64,000 nucleotides of DNA from contig NZ_CP032100.1 in the NCBI RefSeq assembly GCF_003544815.1, positions 744,001-808,000 of the forward strand. The letters run 5' to 3'. This document shows, one piece after another, positions 1 through 7,832 of this stretch. Within the stretch, counting starts at the first letter, position 1, and every line of letters begins with the position of its first letter. The stretch is from Arcobacter suis CECT 7833. Its GTDB lineage: Bacteria; Campylobacterota; Campylobacteria; Campylobacterales; Arcobacteraceae. The position numbers were made by a program, and so were the translations under genes. The notes under the pieces were generated by a model. That model did not search any database. It was not told the DNA's origin and saw only the letters and a list, made by a program, of their open reading frames with translations.

Positions 1-1
1 A

Positions 2-1105
2 GATTCAAGAATGATTATTTCGCTTCTTCAAACAGCAGTTTTAAATGGAGCAGTTGTCAAAAACTATTGTGAAGTAAATGAGTTTTTATATGATGAGAAT
101 GGGAAAATTTCAGGGCTTAAATACTTTGATAAAATCCAAAATAAAAAGTATGAAATAAACTCAAAAGTTGTAGTAAATGCAAGTGGTGCAAATGTTGATA
201 ATTTAAGGTTAAAAGATGATGAAAGTATAAATGAAATTCTGGCATTAAGTAGTGGAATTCATATAGTTGTTTCAAAGGAATTTTTATCTTCAAATGAGGG
301 AATTTTACTGCCAAAGACAAGTGATGGAAGAATTATATTTATTTTGCCATATATGAACTATTGTTTGATAGGAACAAGTGATAATAAAACTATTTACGAA
401 GAGAATCCAAAAGTACAAGAACAAGAGATAGAATATTTGTTAAAAGAGGTAAATAATTATTTTGAAAAACATTTAACAAAAGAGGATATTTTATCTTCAT
501 GGAGTGGAATTCGACCACTTGTAAAAAGCGATAAAAGCTCAACTGAACAAATGGTGAGAGAACATATAATTCTAAAATCAAAAAACGATTTAATTTCTAT
601 AGCTGGTGGGAAGTGGACAACTTATAGAAAAATGGCTGAAGATTTAGTGGATTTTTTAATAAAAAATAGATTTTTAGAAAAACAAAAAAAGTGTGAAACA
701 AAAAAACATAAACTTTTTGGAAATGATGCTGATATAAAAGATTTCGAAAAACTTATGAATTTTTTTCCTATTTCAAATAAAACAAAAAATTCTTTAAAAA
801 CTATATATGGAAATTCTTGTACAAAAATCTTAAATCTAGCAAATGAAACAGATAACTTTGAGTTGATAAATCCTAATTTACCATATTTAAAAGCTGAAAT
901 TGAATATTGTATAAAAGAAGAATTTGTAGAAAAACCAATAGATTTTTTAGCTAGAAGAGTAGGGCTTTGTTTTTTAGATAAAAAATTAGCATTAAGTTGT
1001 GTTGATGTTGTATGTGAGGAAATGGGAAAAATTCTTTTTTGGGATGAAAAAAGAGTAAAAAAAGAAAAATTCGAGTGTAAAGAGTATATAAATAATTATT
1101 TTTAG
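2..1105 (+). CDS. glpD: Aerobic glycerol-3-phosphate dehydrogenase, C-terminal part (5' end outside window)
   Basis: FAD-dependent membrane-associated enzyme that oxidises sn-glycerol 3-phosphate to dihydroxyacetone phosphate and feeds electrons to quinones. The frame is already open at base 2 (residues DSR before the first Met at 11), so the gene is cut by the window edge; about 367 residues are visible of a family usually near 500 or more. Seen: a dinucleotide-fold region VVNASGA, an FAD-domain stretch with SWSGIRPLV, and the GlpD signature AGGKWTTYRKMAEDLVD. The missing N-terminus would carry the GxGxxG FAD motif. The last third (after about residue 225) is the family's C-terminal helical domain. 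The stop at 1103-1105 is followed by a 69-base gap before the TonB receptor, so the two are probably separate transcripts. Family assignment is firm; the exact substrate is inferred from the family. Confidence 0.88.
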   Translation, partial: DSRMIISLLQTAVLNGAVVKNYCEVNEFLYDENGKISGLKYFDKIQNKKYEINSKVVVNASGANVDNLRLKDDESINEILALSSGIHIVVSKEFLSSNEGILLPKTSDGRIIFILPYMNYCLIGTSDNKTIYEENPKVQEQEIEYLLKEVNNYFEKHLTKEDILSSWSGIRPLVKSDKSSTEQMVREHIILKSKNDLISIAGGKWTTYRKMAEDLVDFLIKNRFLEKQKKCETKKHKLFGNDADIKDFEKLMNFFPISNKTKNSLKTIYGNSCTKILNLANETDNFELINPNLPYLKAEIEYCIKEEFVEKPIDFLARRVGLCFLDKKLALSCVDVVCEEMGKILFWDEKRVKKEKFECKEYINNYF

Positions 1106-1110
1106 TCAAT

Positions 1111-1143
1111 AATTAACAAAAAATTAACAGCTCTTTGTAATAC
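1111..1143 (+). promoter_or_regulatory. Putative promoter/operator of the copper-type TonB receptor
   Basis: Two exact copies of AATTAACA lie 11 bases apart (1111-1118 and 1122-1129), about one helical turn, followed by a weak -10-like TAATAC at 1138-1143. Such phased direct repeats are typical of OmpR-family response-regulator sites, but no regulator is visible here and the assignment is inference. A ribosome site AAGG (about 1163-1166) precedes the ATG at 1175. Confidence 0.3.
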
Positions 1144-1174
1144 TTTCATAAATTTATTAATACAAGGCAAATTT

Positions 1175-3124
1175 ATGAAAAGATTTATCTCTTTATCACT
1201 TGTAACAACAGCTGTTTTGTTAAATGCAAGTGAAGTTACAAGTTTAGACACAATTAGTGTAGTTGAAACTGCGAACTCAAAAATAGTAAAAGATGTAAGT
1301 GATGAACAAATTAAAAGTGCTGATTTAGCTGAAGCTTTGAGTAAAAATGTTCCATCAATTTCAATTGTAAGAAGAAGTGGAATTGCAAATGATATTATTT
1401 TAAGAGGGCAAAAAAAAGATAATATTAATATCTTACTTGATGATGCTAAAATCTACGGAGCTTGTCCAAATAGAATGGATCCTGCAACTTCTCATGTATT
1501 AACAAACAATATTCAAAGTGTAAAAGTAATCGAAGGTCCTTATGATGTTGAAAACTTTGGAACATTAAGTGGACTTGTAAAAGTAGAAACAAAAGAACCA
1601 ACAAAAGATGTTCATGGTGAAATTAATCTAAATGCTGGTAGTTTTGGATACAAAAAAGCTAGTGCAACAGTTAGTGGTGGAACTGATAGATTTAAACTTT
1701 TAGTATCAACTTCAACAGAAGAGGGTGACCAATATAAAGATGGAAATGGAGATGATTTTTCTGAACAACAAATAGAAAAAAATGTTCCATATTCAAACCA
1801 ATACTCAAATACTAAACAAAAAGCATTTGAGAAAAAAACTCTTTTAACAAAAGGTCAATTTAACATCAATGACGACCAAGAAATAAAACTTTCATATACA
1901 GCAAATAGAAGTGATAATATTTTATATCCAACTGGTTCAATGGATGCTGATTATGATGATTCAAATATTTATACACTTGGATATACAGCTAGAAATTTAG
2001 GAAATTTTTCTAAAGAGTTAAATTTAGATTATTATTATTCAGATGTTGATCATCCTATGAGTACAACTCTTAGAAATAGAAAAATGACACCAACTTCAAT
2101 GATGACAATGGCTCCAATGGTAAGTCGATTAAAAACATCTATTTGGGGAAGTAAAGTAAAAAATAGTATAGAAGTTGCAGATTCTTTGGTAACAGTTGGA
2201 TTAGATACAAGTATTAGAAACTGGAGAGCTGTTGATACAGCAACGCCAAGTATTCCATCATCAGATACTACAAATAAAGCAATATTCTCAAAAATTGAGA
2301 AATCATTTGGTCAGTTAGATTTAGAGTTTGGAACAAGATACGATTATACAGATGTTGATACAAGTAAAGCAATTAATCCTGAAGATAAAAAATATGTTGG
2401 ATTAAATGCAAATGTTTTTGGTATTTATAATATTGATGAAAATACAAAATATTTTGCAGGAGTTGGAAAATCTTCAAGAGTTCCAGATGCAAGAGAACTT
2501 TATCATAGTACAGCTGGAAATTCAACTTTAGATCAAACAAAAAATTATGAAGCAGATGTAGGTTTTGATAAAACAATAGGAACATTTAATATCAGACCAA
2601 AACTATTTTATTCAGTGTTAAAAGATTATATTTACAATAGTGGGACTTTTGAGAATATTGATGCAAAAATATATGGATTGGATGTTAGTGGATTTTATTT
2701 TATGACAGAGAATTTTTCACTTGATTATGGAATGGCTTATCAAAGAGGTAAAAAAGATGGTGAATTCACTGGAAATGATAAAGATTTAGCAGAAATTCCA
2801 CCTTTAAAAGGAAATTTAGCTTTAAATTATGAAATGGATAAATCAAAATATACGGTTGAAGCAGTTGCTGTTGATTCTTGGGATAGCTATGATAGTTCAG
2901 CACGAGAACAAGAATTAGGTGGATATGCAGTATTTAATTTAAAATATACTAATCAGTTACATAAAAATATTGGTTTAACTCTTGGAGTAGATAATGTATT
3001 AGATAAAACTTATGCTTCAACAAATACTTATCAAGATATAACTTATTTAACAGTTAATAATGAAAGAATATTATTCAACGACCCAGGAAGATATGGATAT
3101 GTAAATTTAAAATATAGCTTTTAA
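1175..3124 (+). CDS. TonB-dependent outer-membrane receptor, OprC/NosA copper-receptor type
   Basis: Outer-membrane beta-barrel gated by TonB, 649 residues. Seen: an N-terminal signal peptide with probable cleavage after residue 18 (LLNA/SE), a TonB-box-like DTISVVETA at about 25-33, a plug domain (about 40-150), then a barrel ending YVNLKYSF with the terminal Phe expected for BAM insertion. The plug holds GACPNRMDPATSHV, with Cys97 and Met101 in a CxxxM arrangement, and a methionine-rich loop follows near residues 290-320 (HPMS, RKMTPTSMMTMAPM). In the OprC family a CxxxM site plus a methionine track binds copper, and in Pseudomonas NosA the same family is linked to nitrous oxide reductase. 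Copper uptake is therefore the likely role; a different metal cannot be excluded. No copper chaperone or TonB/ExbBD gene sits nearby. Confidence 0.85.
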   Translation: MKRFISLSLVTTAVLLNASEVTSLDTISVVETANSKIVKDVSDEQIKSADLAEALSKNVPSISIVRRSGIANDIILRGQKKDNINILLDDAKIYGACPNRMDPATSHVLTNNIQSVKVIEGPYDVENFGTLSGLVKVETKEPTKDVHGEINLNAGSFGYKKASATVSGGTDRFKLLVSTSTEEGDQYKDGNGDDFSEQQIEKNVPYSNQYSNTKQKAFEKKTLLTKGQFNINDDQEIKLSYTANRSDNILYPTGSMDADYDDSNIYTLGYTARNLGNFSKELNLDYYYSDVDHPMSTTLRNRKMTPTSMMTMAPMVSRLKTSIWGSKVKNSIEVADSLVTVGLDTSIRNWRAVDTATPSIPSSDTTNKAIFSKIEKSFGQLDLEFGTRYDYTDVDTSKAINPEDKKYVGLNANVFGIYNIDENTKYFAGVGKSSRVPDARELYHSTAGNSTLDQTKNYEADVGFDKTIGTFNIRPKLFYSVLKDYIYNSGTFENIDAKIYGLDVSGFYFMTENFSLDYGMAYQRGKKDGEFTGNDKDLAEIPPLKGNLALNYEMDKSKYTVEAVAVDSWDSYDSSAREQELGGYAVFNLKYTNQLHKNIGLTLGVDNVLDKTYASTNTYQDITYLTVNNERILFNDPGRYGYVNLKYSF

Positions 3125-3138
3125 AAGCTATATTTTAA
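3107..3138. terminator. 32-bp perfect palindrome, bidirectional terminator between convergent genes
   Basis: Sixteen-base arms (3107-3122 and 3123-3138) are perfectly complementary, with centre AGCTTTTAAAAGCT and flanking A- and T-runs on both strands. It spans the stop codons of the receptor and of the convergent HD gene, so a hairpin forms with a U-rich tail in either direction. The terminator function is inferred from structure and position. Confidence 0.8.
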
Positions 3139-4361
3139 TCAAATTCCATTCGAACTTGTGTTTGTCCAGTTGTTCCAAACTCATAGTCAATTTGTGTAGC
3201 AATTGCTTTAAAATCAACTCCTTGAACTACTTTTAAACCTTTTAAAATCTCTTTTTTACCACTTATTAACTCTTTTGATTTTATACCATGTGAAATTGAT
3301 AAACTAGCTTCCACAAAGGCTGATAATTTATCACATTGTTTAAGCGCAAGTCCATCAATGGCATTATATTTATTTGAGTTATATTTTGAAACATCTTCTA
3401 CAATTTGGATTTTGTCTTCATAGATTTTATTTTGGAACTCTTCTTTTATTCCATCATAAAGACCTAAAATATAAGAAAATTCATCATGTAAAACTTCTGG
3501 AATATTTGGCAAAATGCTCTCTTGAATTTTTTCAATTTCATACTCTGCTATAATATCTGATAACTCATCAACACAATATTTTACGGGTGTGATAATATCT
3601 CGGGTTAGAGCTTCAGGTAAATCATGGAAAAGTGCTGTAAAGAAGTTATTTTGTAATCTTTTATCACAAGCATTTACTTCAAGTGAGAAAAAATATCCAA
3701 AAATTGCAACTGTAAGCATATGTCCTAAAACTGAAGTTTCAGGAATTCTTGGTGTTTGTGCCCATCTTTTTTGAAATCTTAATCTTCCACTTAAATCAAT
3801 GATTTTTCCAAGTTTTTTATTTAAAGCAATTTTTCTTACACCAATTAATTCATAATAATCTTCAAGTTCTTCATCAACACTTTTTTTTACATCTTCAATA
3901 TCATTTAAAAACTGGCTTGTTTGATAAACAATAGAAAATTCCCATTTTGTTGCTAAATAAGAAGCAGCTTTTAGTATAAATCTTTCTTTTTTGTACATTT
4001 CAGGATTTGTTAAATACTCTTCAAATTTTTGTAAAAAATTTCCATTATCTATATCTTTTATAGATGGACTTAATTTTGAAATAACCCAAGCATTAATCTC
4101 TTTTGATTTTTTTTGTAAAGCTTTTCTAAAAACATCAGGTCTAATATCAGTTACAACCACTCGTCTTAAAAACTCAAAAATACCAGCTTCAATTAAATGA
4201 GTGTAGTTTATATCATTTTCAAGTTTTGCTATAAAATATGCAATTATAAATTTATGTGCTTGTTTATCAAGTTCAACAAGTTCAACCATTCTTGGATAAT
4301 CATTCCATCTTTGAATTGAAGCTGATGAAAAAATATAATCTATAATTCTTGGATTTATCAA
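3135..4361 (-). CDS. Tandem HD-domain phosphohydrolase-like protein (YfbR-like), first HD degenerate
   Basis: Probable metal-dependent phosphohydrolase of the HD superfamily, 408 residues. The second half carries the YfbR/COG1896-like pattern: RWAQTPRIPETSVLGHM (His214), ALFHDLPEALTRDIITPVK (His246-Asp247, Asp255). The first half repeats the same layout, IQRWNDYPRMVELVELDKQA with a following His, then AGIFEFLRRVVVTDIRPDV, but the HD pair is replaced by EF, so only the second site looks competent. Substrate unknown; related YfbR proteins are 5'-nucleotidases for deoxyribonucleotides. Translation starts at TTG (4359-4361), chosen because AGGA (4368-4371 on the plus strand as TCCT) sits at normal spacing. 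The gene follows folD-lepB-rpiB and a 33-residue ORF in the same direction, so it is probably co-transcribed with them. Confidence 0.75.
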   Translation of the reverse strand: MINPRIIDYIFSSASIQRWNDYPRMVELVELDKQAHKFIIAYFIAKLENDINYTHLIEAGIFEFLRRVVVTDIRPDVFRKALQKKSKEINAWVISKLSPSIKDIDNGNFLQKFEEYLTNPEMYKKERFILKAASYLATKWEFSIVYQTSQFLNDIEDVKKSVDEELEDYYELIGVRKIALNKKLGKIIDLSGRLRFQKRWAQTPRIPETSVLGHMLTVAIFGYFFSLEVNACDKRLQNNFFTALFHDLPEALTRDIITPVKYCVDELSDIIAEYEIEKIQESILPNIPEVLHDEFSYILGLYDGIKEEFQNKIYEDKIQIVEDVSKYNSNKYNAIDGLALKQCDKLSAFVEASLSISHGIKSKELISGKKEILKGLKVVQGVDFKAIATQIDYEFGTTGQTQVRMEFD

Positions 4362-4369
4362 TTTAGTTC

Positions 4370-4471
4370 CTATTTATCTTTTTTTGTATCATCAAAAAAC
4401 ATCATCTTTTTACCAAGTAACATGAGACTTACAATTACAAACATCATTAAATATACTTGCCAATCACTCAA
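4370..4471 (-). CDS. Small single-pass membrane ORF (33 residues) between rpiB and the HD gene
   Basis: A short frame starting at TTG (4469-4471), read as MSDWQVYLMMFVIVSL then MLLGKKMMFFDDTKKDK. It has one hydrophobic helix (about residues 7-18) and a lysine/aspartate-rich tail. A strong GGGG ribosome site within the end of rpiB lies 8 bases before it, and its TAG stop overlaps the AGGA ribosome site of the next gene, the arrangement of a translationally coupled cistron. From memory, small membrane ORFs of unknown role also sit next to rpiB in Campylobacter and Helicobacter. Function unknown; no family recognised. The coupling argument is the main evidence that it is real. Confidence 0.5.
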   Translation of the reverse strand: MSDWQVYLMMFVIVSLMLLGKKMMFFDDTKKDK

Positions 4472-4473
4472 AA

Positions 4474-4929
4474 TTAACCCCTACAACTTCCAATTTTTCC
4501 TAAAGCATTAACTTTCTCAACTCGTCCTTGGTGTCTTCCACCTTCAAATTCTGCTTTGTCCCAAGATTTGATTATAGCTTCAATCATTCCATGACCAGAA
4601 ACTCGCTCTCCTAAACAAATAACATTTGCATCGTTGTGTTTTCTAGCCATTCTTGCACTATATTCATTGTGACAAAGTGCTGCTCTTATTCCATCAAATT
4701 TATTTGCAGCCATACTCATTCCAAGTCCTGAACCACAAATTAATATTCCCATAGTTCCTTCATTTTCAAGAACTTTTTTACAAACTTTTGCAGCATAATC
4801 TGGGTAATCAACTCTATCTTTACTAAAAGGTCCTAAGTCAACTACTTCATGACCTCTTTCTTCAAAAAGCTCTTTAACATAATCTTTTATATCTATTCCT
4901 GCATGATCTGCACCAATAAAATATTTCAT
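4474..4929 (-). CDS. rpiB: Ribose-5-phosphate isomerase B
   Basis: Interconverts ribose 5-phosphate and ribulose 5-phosphate in the non-oxidative pentose phosphate pathway. Length, 151 residues, is normal for the LacAB/RpiB family. Seen: the N-terminal GADHAGIDIKDYV, the catalytic-cysteine motif ILICGSGLGMSMAANK (Cys65), the RAALCHNEYSARMARKHNDA segment with phosphate-binding residues, and GGRHQGRV near the end. Its ATG overlaps the lepB stop by one base (TAATG), so translation is probably coupled. It lies third in the leftward run folD-lepB-rpiB. Confidence 0.95.
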   Translation of the reverse strand: MKYFIGADHAGIDIKDYVKELFEERGHEVVDLGPFSKDRVDYPDYAAKVCKKVLENEGTMGILICGSGLGMSMAANKFDGIRAALCHNEYSARMARKHNDANVICLGERVSGHGMIEAIIKSWDKAEFEGGRHQGRVEKVNALGKIGSCRG

Positions 4930-5717
4930 TAGTAAATTCCCTCTTGATGTTCAATTTTTTTAAGTTTTTCAAAATCAACTGTTTTTTCTAATGTTTCAAC
5001 ACTTTTTAAAACTCTATCCCATCGAATTTCTTTATTATCATCCCAAGAAAAATATATAAACCAAGGTGTTCCAACTATATATTTATAGTTTACAGTTCCC
5101 CAAAATCTTGAATCATTTGAATGGTCTCTATTATCGCCCATCATAAATGTTTCATCTTCTGGTACTACAATTGGAGACATATTAAATAATTCACTTGGAT
5201 TTAATCCATTATCTACAACATTTTCATCATTGTGAATTCCTGGATGTTCTTTACTATATGGATTTACAACCCAAAGTTTATCTCCAACTTCAACAATATT
5301 TTCTTTTGGATAATTTGCTTTTACAAACTCATTTCCTTCTTTTGGATGAAGTAAAAGATATTTATCTTTAATTGCAACTAAATCTCCAGCTGTTGCAACT
5401 GCTCTTTTTACATAGTGAATAGTTTCATTTTTTGGGTATCTAAAAACTACAATATCACCTCTTTTTGGTCTTTCGCCTTCAATTAAGTGACCATTACCAT
5501 TAAAATCAGGTAAAACTTTTATTTCAAGCCAAGGAATTCTTGGAGTTGGGATTCCATAAGCAAATTTTTTTACAAAAAGCATGTCACCAATCAAAAGTGT
5601 ATTTTTCATACTTCCACTTGGTATTACGAAAGCTTGTGCAACAAAAAATATTATCCCAAGAACTATTATTATTGTTCCAGTCCATGAAGAAGACCAATTG
5701 TAAATTTTTTTTAACAT
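4929..5717 (-). CDS. lepB: Signal peptidase I
   Basis: Membrane serine protease that removes signal peptides from Sec and Tat substrates at the outer face of the inner membrane; 262 residues. Seen: a hydrophobic helix at about residues 14-31, then box B PSGSMKNTLLIGD with nucleophile Ser36, box D YVKRAVATAGD with general base Lys104, and box E MGDNRDHSNDSRFWG. All catalytic elements are present, so the enzyme should be active. The start abuts the folD stop with no gap and its stop overlaps rpiB by one base; the three genes form one transcript. Confidence 0.96.
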   Translation of the reverse strand: MLKKIYNWSSSWTGTIIIVLGIIFFVAQAFVIPSGSMKNTLLIGDMLFVKKFAYGIPTPRIPWLEIKVLPDFNGNGHLIEGERPKRGDIVVFRYPKNETIHYVKRAVATAGDLVAIKDKYLLLHPKEGNEFVKANYPKENIVEVGDKLWVVNPYSKEHPGIHNDENVVDNGLNPSELFNMSPIVVPEDETFMMGDNRDHSNDSRFWGTVNYKYIVGTPWFIYFSWDDNKEIRWDRVLKSVETLEKTVDFEKLKKIEHQEGIY

Positions 5718-6578
5718 TTATTTTGTTTCTCTTTTTTCTCTTAATTTTGCAGCTTTTATTGTATTTTTTAAAAGCATTCCAATAGTCATGGGTCCAACTC
5801 CACCTGGAACTGGAGTTAAGTGTGAGCATTTTTCTTTTAAACTTTCAAAATCAGCATCTCCAACTAATTTTCCAGTATCAAGTCTATTGATTCCCACATC
5901 AATAACAATTGCACCATCTTTTACCATATCAGCTTTTAAAAGTAATGGAACTCCAACAGCAATAACAACAATATCAGCTGCAAGTGTATGTGCTTTTAAA
6001 TCTTTAGTTCTTGAATTACAAACAGTTACTGTTGCTTTTGCATTGATAAGTAATGATGCCATTGGTTTTCCAACAATATCGCTACTTCCAATTACAACTA
6101 CATTTTTTCCACTTAATTCGATTCCATACTCTTGGAACATTCTCATAACACCAAATGGAGTTGCAGGTAAAAATGCATCAAGATTTGAAACCATTCTTCC
6201 TACATTGTAAGGATGAAATCCATCTACATCTTTTAAAGGATTAATAGCTTCAAGAACTATTGTTGTATCTATATGTTTTGGAAGAGGAAGTTGAACTAAA
6301 ATACCATCAAGTTTTGGATTTTCATTCATTCTTTGTATAGTTTCAAGTAACTCTTCTTGTGTTATACTTTCAGGCATTTCATGTACAACTGAATAAATAC
6401 CAGCATTCTTACAAGATTTTGCTTTACTCGCAACATAAGTTGCACTTGCTGCGTCATTTCCAACTAAAATAACAGCTAAACCTGGAGTGATTTGTTTTTC
6501 TTCTACCAGTTGAGCTACTTCAACTTTAACTTCTTCTTTGATTTTTTCAGATAATGCTTTTCCATCTAATAATATCAT
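5718..6578 (-). CDS. folD: Methylenetetrahydrofolate dehydrogenase/cyclohydrolase
   Basis: Bifunctional cytosolic enzyme converting 5,10-methylene-THF to 5,10-methenyl-THF and then 10-formyl-THF, supplying one-carbon units together with GlyA encoded further along; 286 residues, normal length. Seen: YVASKAKSCKNAGI with the catalytic lysine (Lys52), VQLPLPKH, the cofactor loop GSSDIVGKPMA and the C-terminal signature PVPGGVGPMTIGML. The common GRS of the cofactor loop is GSS here, a change that could bear on NADP versus NAD use. First gene of a leftward operon; it is transcribed divergently from rplY across a 154-base gap. Confidence 0.96.
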   Translation of the reverse strand: MILLDGKALSEKIKEEVKVEVAQLVEEKQITPGLAVILVGNDAASATYVASKAKSCKNAGIYSVVHEMPESITQEELLETIQRMNENPKLDGILVQLPLPKHIDTTIVLEAINPLKDVDGFHPYNVGRMVSNLDAFLPATPFGVMRMFQEYGIELSGKNVVVIGSSDIVGKPMASLLINAKATVTVCNSRTKDLKAHTLAADIVVIAVGVPLLLKADMVKDGAIVIDVGINRLDTGKLVGDADFESLKEKCSHLTPVPGGVGPMTIGMLLKNTIKAAKLREKRETK

Positions 6579-6694
6579 CGGATTTTTACCTTATTTTGTA
6601 TTTATATTAAGAAATTATATTATCTAAAAATCAATTAATAAAAGTTAAATAAAAAATTAATACAAACTTAAACTTATATTTAGAAAACTTTTTA

Positions 6695-6726
6695 TATAAT
6701 CCTGCCCTAAATTTAAAAACAAAGGA
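6695..6726 (+). promoter_or_regulatory. rplY promoter -10 and ribosome binding site
   Basis: A consensus -10 box TATAAT lies at 6695-6700 in an AT-rich folD/rplY divergent spacer, predicting a start near 6707 and a 5' leader of about 26 bases. The leader carries AAGGA at 6722-6726, six bases before the ATG at 6733. No convincing -35 is seen, as is usual for vegetative promoters in this phylum. Confidence 0.65.
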
Positions 6727-6732
6727 AACGTT

Positions 6733-7269
6733 ATGTTAGAGGGTATCATCAGAGATAGTATGACAAAACAAGCTACTAAAACTTTAAGAAGAAATGGGTA
6801 TTTAATTGCAAATATCTATGGTAAAGGTTTAGAAAATATTTCAGCGGCATTCAAAAAAAATGAATTCATCAAATTTTTAAGAAATAAAGAAACATTAGCA
6901 TTTGATGTTAATCTTTCTGGAAACATCGTAAAAGTTGTAGTTCAAGAATATCAAAAATGTCCATTAACTTCTGAGTTATTACATGTTGATTTAATGGTTG
7001 CTCAAGCGGGTGTTAAAACTGCATATAAAATTCCAGTTAAAACTACTGGTATTGCAAAAGGTCTTAAAAATAAAGGTCTTTTAATGATTCATACTAAAAG
7101 AGTACCTGTTAGATGTACATTAGAAAATTTACCAAATGACATAACTTTAGATGTATCAGACTTAGATACAGGTGATAATATCTTAATTAGAGATTTAACA
7201 TTACCTGAAACTTTAGAGTGTTTCTTAGATCCAAGAGTTCCAGTTGTTGGTATAATTAAAGCTAAATAG
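6733..7269 (+). CDS. rplY: 50S ribosomal protein L25 (CTC form)
   Basis: Binds 5S rRNA in the large subunit. At 178 residues it is the long two-domain form: an N-terminal L25 domain (about 1-90: [25 protein letters not shown], then HVDLM) and a C-terminal beta domain (about 95-178) ending [10 protein letters not shown]. First gene of rplY-pth-permease, an order remembered as conserved in Campylobacter. It has its own consensus promoter upstream and a good ribosome site. The next gene begins 10 bases after the stop. Confidence 0.95.
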   Translation: MLEGIIRDSMTKQATKTLRRNGYLIANIYGKGLENISAAFKKNEFIKFLRNKETLAFDVNLSGNIVKVVVQEYQKCPLTSELLHVDLMVAQAGVKTAYKIPVKTTGIAKGLKNKGLLMIHTKRVPVRCTLENLPNDITLDVSDLDTGDNILIRDLTLPETLECFLDPRVPVVGIIKAK

Positions 7270-7279
7270 TTTTAATAAA

Positions 7280-7831
7280 ATGCATTTAATTGTAGGTCTT
7301 GGAAATATTGGTGAAAAATACCAATTGACAAGACATAATGTAGGATTTATGGTTATCGATGAGATAACCAAAAGTCTTACAACTTCAAATATCCAAAAAT
7401 CAAATTTTCATTCTACACTAGAGAAATCAGCCTATGATTTATATTCAAAACCAACTACTTTTATGAATAACTCAGGAATGGCAGTTCATGCTATTAAAGA
7501 ATATTATAAATTAGGAATGGAAGATATTATTGTAATTCATGATGATATAGACTTACCATTTGGAGCTGTAAAGTTTAAAATTGGTGGTGGACATGGTGGT
7601 CATAATGGTTTAAGATCAATTGATGCACATATTGGAAAAGAATACATTCGTGTAAGAATTGGTGTTGGAAAACCTCAAGATAAATCAGATGTTGCTAATT
7701 ATGTTTTAAATAACTTTTCAAAAGAAGAATTAAACAAACTACAAGATATAATACCCCACATTATAAATGCTATAAAAGCACTAAAAAGTGAAGATATAGA
7801 ACAAGTAAAATCTAAGTTTACATTGAAGTAA
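7280..7831 (+). CDS. pth: Peptidyl-tRNA hydrolase
   Basis: Releases tRNA from peptidyl-tRNA that has dropped off the ribosome; 183 residues, typical. Seen: GLGNIGEKYQLTRHNVGFM with catalytic His19 and the conserved Asn, KPTTFMNNSG, HDDIDLPFG with the catalytic Asp, and GGGHGGHNGLRSI for acceptor-stem contact. No clear Shine-Dalgarno lies in the 10-base gap after rplY, so translation may depend on ribosomes finishing rplY. The stop is one base from the next start. Confidence 0.95.
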   Translation: MHLIVGLGNIGEKYQLTRHNVGFMVIDEITKSLTTSNIQKSNFHSTLEKSAYDLYSKPTTFMNNSGMAVHAIKEYYKLGMEDIIVIHDDIDLPFGAVKFKIGGGHGGHNGLRSIDAHIGKEYIRVRIGVGKPQDKSDVANYVLNNFSKEELNKLQDIIPHIINAIKALKSEDIEQVKSKFTLK

Positions 7832-7832
7832 G

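Noticed and set aside
5788..6210. Rightward 140-codon frame opposite folD
   Set aside because: Lies wholly inside folD on the other strand, with a composition that mirrors it and no ribosome site.
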